Below are positions 5,998 through 10,525 of a stretch of 10,525 bases of DNA, in pieces; position 1 is the first letter of the stretch, and every line of letters begins with the position of its first letter. This DNA comes from DASSKK01 sp035690495 (GTDB lineage Bacteria; Actinomycetota; Actinomycetes; Propionibacteriales; Nocardioidaceae): contig DASSKK010000045.1 in the NCBI GenBank assembly GCA_035690495.1, positions 1 through 10,525 on the forward strand, in the 5' to 3' direction. Below the pieces are notes generated by a model that searched no databases, was not told where the DNA came from, and was given only the letters and a program-made list of their open reading frames with translations. Made by a program: the position numbers and the translations under genes.

Positions 5998-7223
5998 TCC
6001 GGGCCGCCGTCGCCGAGCCCATAGAGCACCTCGTGCCACGGCCCGAGCCTGTGCCAGACCAGACCTCGCCGGCGCAGCTCGTCGGTCACGCCGTACGCCG
6101 TGGCGAGGGCTTCGGAGAACGCGGGCGGCGTGCCGTGCAGGGTCCAGGCCAGATCGATGGCCGGGTCCGCCGCACGCGCGTCGCCCCAGTCGATGACCCC
6201 GCTGACCCGGCCGACATCGATGAGCACGTGGGCGGGTCCGAGGTCGCCGTGCACCAGCGTCACCGGTGTCGCCCGGGCCGCTTCGGTCAGGAGGTCCCGG
6301 CCGGCAGCCTGTCTGCCGGCAGGCAGCCGTGGCACCACGTCGCGTTCCATCTTCGCGAGCTCCACGCGCATCGCGGCCAGGCTGGTCTCCGGCTCGGGGA
6401 CCAGGCCTGCCCACACCTCACGCGGCGTGTCGTGCAAGGCGCGGAGGAACAGACCGACCGCACGGCCATGCTCGGCCGTGAGCATGCTGGGGTCCGCAGG
6501 CTCGCCACGCACCAGCACGTGCCGCACCAGCAACGGGTCCTCGCCCATCACGACCGGCACCGGCGCATCGAGCGGTAGCCGGGGTGCGAGGACGGGCATC
6601 AGAACGGTCTCGCGACGCAGCTGCGGCTCGGTCACCGGGAAGCGCGGGGTCCGGTCGACCCAGCGACGCTCCGCGACCGTCGTGATGCAGTCCCAGCCCT
6701 GAGACGCTTCCGTGCGGTCCGCTGCACGCTCGCGCATCCAGTCGCCGAGCAACTTGAGGCTGTCCGGGACGAAGCCCCAGTCCGGGGAGTCCAGCATCTC
6801 GACCAGCCGCTCCGGGCTCACCCACTCGCCCCAGGCCACCTCCTCCGGCTGCCAGCGGATCGGCCCGTCGTACGTCGTGACGTAGCAGAACCCGCGGTAG
6901 CGGGTGTGCGCGTCGGCGTACTCGGCCACCCGGACCGGCTCCAGGCCGACGCCGGTGACCCCGAGCTCCTCCGCGGCCTCGCGGACTGCCGCATCGTGGG
7001 GTTCCTCGCCGGCCAGCACGCACCCGCCGGCGGCGAAGTCGTAGAGCCCGGGGTAGACGTCCTTGGTGTCGGTGCGGCGATGCACGTAGACCCGGCCGAG
7101 CGAGTCGCGCACCACGACCCCGGTGGCTGCGTGGTGCAGGTTCTCGGCGCGGACGCGTGACCGGGCCGCGGCGCCGCACGGGTTGCCTGCCTCGTCGTAC
7201 AGCGCCACCTGCTCCTCAGCCAC
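5955..7223 (-). CDS. NUDIX hydrolase fused to an aminoglycoside phosphotransferase-like (APH) kinase
   Basis: This is a 422-aa two-domain protein. The N-terminal domain (about 1-165) is a NUDIX hydrolase close to IPP-isomerase-like members. It carries RAENLHHAATGVVV, VYVHRRTDTKDVYPGLYDFAAGG, and a complete NUDIX box from G67 to G88 (G-x5-E-x7-RE-xx-EE-x-G). The C-terminal domain (about 175-420) is a choline-kinase/APH fold: GWDCITTVAERRWVDRTPR as the N-lobe, HGDLGPAHVL at 325-334 with catalytic base D327, and IDWGDA at 344-349 with the metal-binding D345. The usual Asn of HGDxxxxN is His332. Such domains phosphorylate small hydroxylated molecules, and the NUDIX half cleaves X-linked diphosphates; the substrates are unknown. 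The GTG start at 7223 matches the conserved opening AEEQVALYDE and overlaps the upstream gene by 8 bases. Earlier frame positions lie inside that gene and were rejected. Confidence 0.87.
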   Translation of the reverse strand: MAEEQVALYDEAGNPCGAAARSRVRAENLHHAATGVVVRDSLGRVYVHRRTDTKDVYPGLYDFAAGGCVLAGEEPHDAAVREAAEELGVTGVGLEPVRVAEYADAHTRYRGFCYVTTYDGPIRWQPEEVAWGEWVSPERLVEMLDSPDWGFVPDSLKLLGDWMRERAADRTEASQGWDCITTVAERRWVDRTPRFPVTEPQLRRETVLMPVLAPRLPLDAPVPVVMGEDPLLVRHVLVRGEPADPSMLTAEHGRAVGLFLRALHDTPREVWAGLVPEPETSLAAMRVELAKMERDVVPRLPAGRQAAGRDLLTEAARATPVTLVHGDLGPAHVLIDVGRVSGVIDWGDARAADPAIDLAWTLHGTPPAFSEALATAYGVTDELRRRGLVWHRLGPWHEVLYGLGDGGPDYVESGLAGVLSRL

Positions 7224-8121
7224 GGGACCGGACCCTGTCGACGGCCCGGCGGGCAAGCCGGCCGATCGCCGCGTCGATCTCGGCCGGCTCGGCAGGCGAA
7301 CCGGGCTCGCGCCGGGTGAAGACCGCGACAGCGACCGCGGGCTCTCCCGGGTCTGACACCACACCCACCTCATTGCGCACCACGCCCATCAGCCCGCCGC
7401 TCTTGGCGGCGACAGCGGTCTTGGTCCCGAAGCCCGACGCGATGCGGCTCCGCGTCAGCTGCCGGCCCATCAGCGACCGCACGCGCGCACAGCCGGGAGG
7501 TGGGCCGGCTCGGTCGGTCCAGACCAGGCTCAGCAGCAGAACCATGTCGGCGGGGGTGGTCCGGGAGCCTCGTTCCGGGTCGAGAGCCGAGCATCCGGCA
7601 AGGCGCGCCCTGACCTCGTCGTCAGTCGGCGGCCCGGCGATCCGGTGGTCATGGGCCGCCATCAGCGCGTAGTCGCCGAACCCGGCCTCGTGGGCCATGC
7701 CGTCGAGCAAGGCGCGGAGGCCGCTCGCCACGAACGTGTCGCCCAAGCCCAGCTGGGCGGTCGTGTCGTTGACCGCCCGGAGGCCCTCCGCCCGGAGCAG
7801 CGCGTCCGTGGCGACGTTGTCGCTGATCGTCATCATCGAGACGAGCAGGTCGCGAAGGCTCATCTCGACCGGATCGTCCATCAGCGACATCCCGACCGGT
7901 CCCGGCGTGCGTACGTCGGCTCCCAGCCGGACCCGGCTCGTGGCGTCGAGTACCCCGGTCTCGAACGCCGACGCGACCGTGAGTGCCACCTGGACCTTCA
8001 CCACCGATGCCGGCGCGACCAGGGCGCGAGCCCGATGCCCGACGAACTCCTCGTCTCCGACGCGCGCGGCTGCCCAGGACACGTCTACGTCGGGAAGGTC
8101 CCAGAGTTCCGGATCGCTCAC
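7216..8121 (-). CDS. Cytoplasmic beta-lactamase-fold (class A-like) serine hydrolase
   Basis: This 301-aa protein carries the penicillin-binding/beta-lactamase motifs in order: SxxK as S39-V-V-K42 in APASVVKV, SDN at 100-102 in MMTISDNVATDALL, and KSG at 240-242 in AAKSGGLMGVVRNEVGVV. The region RTTPADM after the omega-loop position also fits class A enzymes. The expected ExxLN of that loop is not visible, so deacylation and true beta-lactamase activity are doubtful. There is no signal peptide or lipobox, so the protein probably stays in the cytoplasm. An esterase, amidase or peptidase role is equally possible. GTG at 8121 is the first start in frame after a TAG at 8140-8142, but its Shine-Dalgarno is poor. 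The stop overlaps the NUDIX-APH start by 8 bases, so the two form an operon divergent from toxin-antitoxin module 2. Confidence 0.85.
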   Translation of the reverse strand: MSDPELWDLPDVDVSWAAARVGDEEFVGHRARALVAPASVVKVQVALTVASAFETGVLDATSRVRLGADVRTPGPVGMSLMDDPVEMSLRDLLVSMMTISDNVATDALLRAEGLRAVNDTTAQLGLGDTFVASGLRALLDGMAHEAGFGDYALMAAHDHRIAGPPTDDEVRARLAGCSALDPERGSRTTPADMVLLLSLVWTDRAGPPPGCARVRSLMGRQLTRSRIASGFGTKTAVAAKSGGLMGVVRNEVGVVSDPGEPAVAVAVFTRREPGSPAEPAEIDAAIGRLARRAVDRVRSRG

Positions 8122-8132
8122 CGGGTCAGTAT

Positions 8133-8156
8133 GTCGAGACTACGACGGTATTCGAC
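8133..8156. promoter_or_regulatory. Inverted repeat in the 54-base divergent gap before toxin-antitoxin module 2
   Basis: GTCGA (8133-8137) and TCGAC (8152-8156) form an inverted repeat with a 14-base spacer. It lies between the divergent serine hydrolase and antitoxin starts, just upstream of the antitoxin's -10-like element. It could be the operator for the antitoxin-toxin complex and might affect both directions. Five-base arms can occur by chance at this GC content. Confidence 0.25.
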
Positions 8157-8162
8157 CAGCGC

Positions 8163-8168
8163 TAGCAT
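8163..8168 (+). promoter_or_regulatory. Candidate -10 element for a leaderless antitoxin mRNA (module 2)
   Basis: TAGCAT matches TANNNT and ends exactly 7 bases before the ATG at 8176, the same spacing as in module 1. This again predicts a transcript starting at or next to the start codon. No Shine-Dalgarno precedes the ATG and no good -35 is seen. Confidence 0.45.
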
Positions 8169-8175
8169 TGACAGC

Positions 8176-8418
8176 ATGGCGACGATCACGATCCGCAACC
8201 TCGACGACTCGGTTCGGCGCCGACTCAAAGAGCGGGCGGCGGCCAACGACCGCTCGATGGAGGCCGAGGTCCGCGCCATCCTCGGCGAAGCCGTCGGAGG
8301 CTGGGCTCCGATCCCCGGTCTCGGACAGGCCCTGCTGGAGCTGGGGCGGAAGGTTGGTGGGGTGGAGCTCGACATCCCACCACGAACCGACACGCCTAGA
8401 TCTGTGGACTTCGAGTGA
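8176..8418 (+). CDS. FitA-like ribbon-helix-helix antitoxin (module 2)
   Basis: This 80-aa protein begins MATITIRNLDDSVRRRLKER, a clear FitA/Arc-type start. A beta strand (ATITIRNL, 2-9) is followed by helix DSVRRRLKERAAAN, the turn DRSM, and helix EAEVRAILGEAVG (about residues 11-42). The tail (about 43-80), which contains LGQALLELGRKV and ends in an acidic stretch, should contact the toxin. It probably blocks the PIN ribonuclease made next and represses the operon with it. The ATG at 8176 is chosen because the first strand begins there; a much longer open frame upstream is antisense to the serine hydrolase gene. Its TGA overlaps the toxin's GTG by four bases (GTGA, 8415-8418). It is only distantly similar to the module 1 antitoxin, so the two modules are not recent duplicates. 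Confidence 0.9.
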   Translation: MATITIRNLDDSVRRRLKERAAANDRSMEAEVRAILGEAVGGWAPIPGLGQALLELGRKVGGVELDIPPRTDTPRSVDFE

Positions 8419-8834
8419 TCGTCCTCGACACGAACGTGGTCTCCGAGTCCCTGCGGCCGCAGCCGGCACCCGAGGTCGTCGAATGGATTGCCTCGACCGA
8501 GGCGGACGGACTGCTGATCACTGCGATCACCGCCGACGAGGTGCTGTCCGGGGTGGAGAAGATGCCTTCCGGACGGCGGCGTGCGGAGCTGGAGGCCGGA
8601 GTCGAGGAGCTGCTCGACACGTATGCGGAAAGGGTGTTGGACTTCGACCTGCCCGCCGCGAGGATCCATGCCCGCATGTGGGCTGCGCGGCGGTCGGCGG
8701 GTCGACCGTTGCCGTTGGCGGACGGGATGATCGCCTCGCTGTGCCGGCGGGAGGAGGCGTCCCTTGCCACGCGCAACGTGCGTGACTTCGAGGGCCTCGG
8801 GATCCGGTTGGTCAACCCCTGGGAGCCTCGGTGA
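8415..8834 (+). CDS. FitB/VapC-like PIN-domain ribonuclease toxin (module 2)
   Basis: This 139-aa PIN-domain protein is closer to FitB than to the module 1 toxin. It begins MIVLDTNVVSESLRPQP, with D5 and N7. Further metal-binding acids are E42 in ITADEVLSGV, D103 in LPLADGMIAS and D124 in ATRNVRDFEGLGIRLVNPW, which is also the usual closing pattern of FitB-like proteins. All catalytic positions are present, so it should be an active Mg2+-dependent RNase held in check by the antitoxin. The RNA target is unknown. Its start overlaps the antitoxin stop and its own TGA overlaps the nitrilase GTG, each by GTGA. Toxin synthesis is therefore probably coupled to antitoxin synthesis, and the nitrilase is likely on the same mRNA. 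Confidence 0.91.
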   Translation: MIVLDTNVVSESLRPQPAPEVVEWIASTEADGLLITAITADEVLSGVEKMPSGRRRAELEAGVEELLDTYAERVLDFDLPAARIHARMWAARRSAGRPLPLADGMIASLCRREEASLATRNVRDFEGLGIRLVNPWEPR

Positions 8835-9637
8835 GCCCGTTGCGGGTCGCCGCCGCGCAGGCCGGGTCGGTCTCCGGCGATGTGGAGACCAACGTGGGTA
8901 CGGCGGTCGGCCTGGTCGAGCAGGCGGCGCAGCAGCAGGCCCGGGTCGTCGTACTCCCGGAGCTGTTCCTGACCGGCTACGACCCCGACGCCTGGTCGCA
9001 CGAAGCCAGCCTCTCCCCGGAGGACGGCCGGCTCGAAGCGCTGCGCCACGCCGCCCAACGGGCCCGGGCGGTGGTCGTCTCCAGTGCCGCCCTTCGTCGG
9101 GCCCCTGACGTCTCGACGATCTCGCTGCTGGTGTTCACGCCCGGCGGGGAAGTCGTCGACGCCTACGACAAGCAGCACCTGACCGACGAGGAGCAGCCGT
9201 TCTTCACCCCGGGCAGCCACGGCGCCAGCGTCCGGGTCGACGGCTGGCAGCTCGGCCTGGGGGTCTGCTACGACGGCTGCTTCCCCGAGCACGCGATGAC
9301 CGCGGTCGCCGACGGTGCCACGGCCTACCTCTGCCCTGCGGCGTACTACGTCGGCTCCGAGCACCGCCGCGACCTCTACTACGCCGCCCGCGCCCTCGAC
9401 AACGGGATCTACGTGGTGCTCGCCGGGCTCACCGGCCGCTGCGGCAGCCACGAGTTCAACGGCGGCAGCGCGATCTACGAGCCGGAGGGGCGGCCGCTGG
9501 AGCGGCTCGGCCGCGAGACCGGGGTCGCCGTCGCGGACCTGGACACGGCCGAGGTGGAGCGCGTGCAGGCGATGAACCCGATCGGACGGGACCGGCGCGC
9601 CGACCTCGGGGAGCCGGTTCGTACGGTTGCTTCGTGA
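8831..9637 (+). CDS. Carbon-nitrogen hydrolase of the nitrilase superfamily
   Basis: This 268-aa protein is the normal length for a single-domain nitrilase-superfamily amidase. The Glu-Lys-Cys triad is visible: E44 in VVVLPELFLTGYD, K114 in DAYDKQHL and C146 in LGLGVCYDGCFPE. A second conserved-type glutamate, E121, lies in DEEQPFFTPG. YDPDAW after the first motif and NGGSAIYEPEGRPL near the end also fit the family. It should hydrolyse an amide or carbamoyl substrate through a cysteine thioester, in the cytoplasm. The exact branch (omega-amidase, N-carbamoyl hydrolase or other) cannot be decided here. GTG at 8831 follows GGGAG (8821-8825) at a 5-base spacing and overlaps the toxin stop by GTGA. 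Its own stop overlaps the glpD start in the same way, so it sits between the toxin-antitoxin pair and glpD in one chain. Confidence 0.91.
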   Translation: MSPLRVAAAQAGSVSGDVETNVGTAVGLVEQAAQQQARVVVLPELFLTGYDPDAWSHEASLSPEDGRLEALRHAAQRARAVVVSSAALRRAPDVSTISLLVFTPGGEVVDAYDKQHLTDEEQPFFTPGSHGASVRVDGWQLGLGVCYDGCFPEHAMTAVADGATAYLCPAAYYVGSEHRRDLYYAARALDNGIYVVLAGLTGRCGSHEFNGGSAIYEPEGRPLERLGRETGVAVADLDTAEVERVQAMNPIGRDRRADLGEPVRTVAS

Positions 9638-10525
9638 CTGTCGCTCTGAGCCCGGCCGGTCGTGACGAGGCGCTGGCCACTCTGGCCGCGACGGGCGGTG
9701 GTTTCGAGGCTCGCTCCTCTCGTACCTCACCCAGTGCAGGGGGAGAGCTCGACGTGCTCGTCGTCGGTGGCGGAGTCGTCGGCGTGGGCACCGCTCTGGA
9801 CGCCGTCACGCGCGGTCTGTCGGTGGGACTGCTCGAGCAGCGCGACCTGGCCTCGGGTACGTCGTCGCGGTCGAGCAAGCTGATCCACGGCGGGCTCCGC
9901 TACCTGGAGATGCTCGACTTCGGACTCGTCGCGGAAGCACTGAGCGAACGCAGTTTGTTGATCGAACGCCTAGCCCCGCACCTGGTGCGGCCGGTGCCGT
10001 TCCTGTACCCGCTCACGCACCGGGTCTGGGAGCGCTTCTACGCCGGCTCCGGCGTCGCGCTCTACGACTCCATGGCGTTCCTGTCGGGCCGCTCCCGCGG
10101 CGTCCCGCACCACCGGCACCTCACCCGCCGCGGCGCGCGGCGCATCATGCCGGCGCTCAAGAAGGACGCGCTCGTCGGCGCGCTGCACTACTACGACGGC
10201 CAGGTCGACGACGCGCGTCACACGATGTTCCTGTCACGCACCGCCGCCGCGTACGGAGCGCACGTCGCCAGTCGCACGCGTGTGGTCTCGCTGCTGCGCG
10301 AAGGCGACCGGGTCACCGGCGCCCGCGTGAAGGACCTGGAGTCGGGCGAGGAGCTCGACGTCGCCGCCCGCCAGGTCGTCAACGCCACCGGGGTCTGGAC
10401 CGACGAGACGCAGAGCCTCGCCGGCGAGCGCGGCCAGTTCCACGTCCGGGCCTCCAAGGGCATCCACCTCGTGGTGCCGCGCGACCGCATCCGCGGCGAC
10501 TCCGGACTGATCCTGCGGACCGAGC
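9634..10525 (+). CDS. glpD: Aerobic glycerol-3-phosphate dehydrogenase, 3' end cut off by the window
   Basis: This reading frame stays open to the last base, giving 297 residues of a protein usually about 550-590 aa. It is an FAD-dependent membrane-associated enzyme that oxidises glycerol-3-phosphate to dihydroxyacetone phosphate and passes electrons to quinone. The FAD-binding motif is GGGVVG at 45-50 in LDVLVVGGGVVGVGTALDA. The family signature follows: LEQRDLASGTSSRSSKLIHG, GLRYLEMLDFGLVAEAL, YYDGQVDDARHTM, and NATGVWTDE with RASKGIHLVVPRDRI. The first 40 residues are an N-terminal extension like that of mycobacterial GlpD2. The GTG at 9634 overlaps the nitrilase TGA (GTGA) and has no close Shine-Dalgarno, so it relies on coupling. 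Later in-frame GTG codons (for example in LDVLVV) would remove part of the FAD-binding fold and were rejected. Confidence 0.94.
   Translation, partial: MTVALSPAGRDEALATLAATGGGFEARSSRTSPSAGGELDVLVVGGGVVGVGTALDAVTRGLSVGLLEQRDLASGTSSRSSKLIHGGLRYLEMLDFGLVAEALSERSLLIERLAPHLVRPVPFLYPLTHRVWERFYAGSGVALYDSMAFLSGRSRGVPHHRHLTRRGARRIMPALKKDALVGALHYYDGQVDDARHTMFLSRTAAAYGAHVASRTRVVSLLREGDRVTGARVKDLESGEELDVAARQVVNATGVWTDETQSLAGERGQFHVRASKGIHLVVPRDRIRGDSGLILRTE

Noticed and set aside
6301..6319. 7-bp hairpin CCGGCAG-cctgt-CTGCCGG
   Set aside because: It lies inside the NUDIX-APH coding region, encodes the normal-looking PAGRQAAGRD linker, and has no U-tract. Probably a by-product of GC-rich codons.
7224..7373. 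N-terminal extension of 50 residues on the NUDIX-APH reading frame
   Set aside because: It lies inside the serine hydrolase gene and is compositionally a shadow frame. The family opening AEEQVALYDE begins at GTG 7223.
8168..8173. Perfect TTGACA -35 hexamer just before the module 2 antitoxin ATG
   Set aside because: At a 16-18 base spacing the downstream sequence (around 8190-8197) has no TANNNT, and such a promoter would start inside the antitoxin gene. Chance match.
8396..9730. Long minus-strand open frame of about 440 codons opposite the toxin, nitrilase and glpD start
   Set aside because: The plus strand in the same interval encodes proteins with complete catalytic motifs; the minus frame is low-complexity and has no recognisable domain.

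Overview
The window is very GC-rich, and the proteins point to an actinobacterium, probably a Nocardioides-like or related member of the Propionibacteriales. The evidence is a GuaB3-type IMP dehydrogenase-related protein, a Streptomyces-type SigE-family sigma factor, VapBC/FitAB-like toxin-antitoxin pairs with FitA-type antitoxins, frequent GTG starts and many 1-8 base gene overlaps. The genus is an inference. No rRNA, tRNA, CRISPR array, transposase or integrase is visible, and no stretch longer than about 110 bases lacks a gene.

Layout. (1) 2-1093 (+): the 3' part of guaB3, nearly complete. (2) 1139-1773 (+): a first antitoxin/PIN-toxin pair. (3) 1798-4969 (-): three genes on the minus strand, read as an MFS exporter, then a SigE-family ECF sigma factor, then a membrane-anchored Asp-box (BNR/YCF48-like) beta-propeller protein whose ATG overlaps the sigma factor stop. 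(4) 5071-5997 (+): an HxlR-type winged-helix regulator fused to a peroxiredoxin domain, divergent from the MFS gene. A perfect inverted repeat lies at the predicted start of the exporter transcript. (5) 5955-8121 (-): a cytoplasmic beta-lactamase-fold serine hydrolase whose end overlaps the start of a NUDIX-APH fusion protein. (6) 8176-10525 (+): a second antitoxin/PIN-toxin pair, then a nitrilase-family amidohydrolase, then glpD (running off the end). The last three junctions of this chain are all the same 4-base GTGA stop/start overlap.

How the parts may work together. The strongest candidate for an undescribed system is the divergent pair in 3707-5997. A one-component regulator carries both the conserved HxlR sensor cysteine and a peroxiredoxin domain with a peroxidatic-type cysteine, and it faces an efflux transporter with an operator-like palindrome at its promoter. 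This would suit a peroxide- or electrophile-responsive efflux switch. The second unusual unit is the SigE-family sigma factor coupled to a one-pass membrane protein with an external propeller, a possible extracytoplasmic sensing pair. guaB3 and glpD are housekeeping genes, and the accessory material, with a PIN toxin-antitoxin module at each edge, lies between them.
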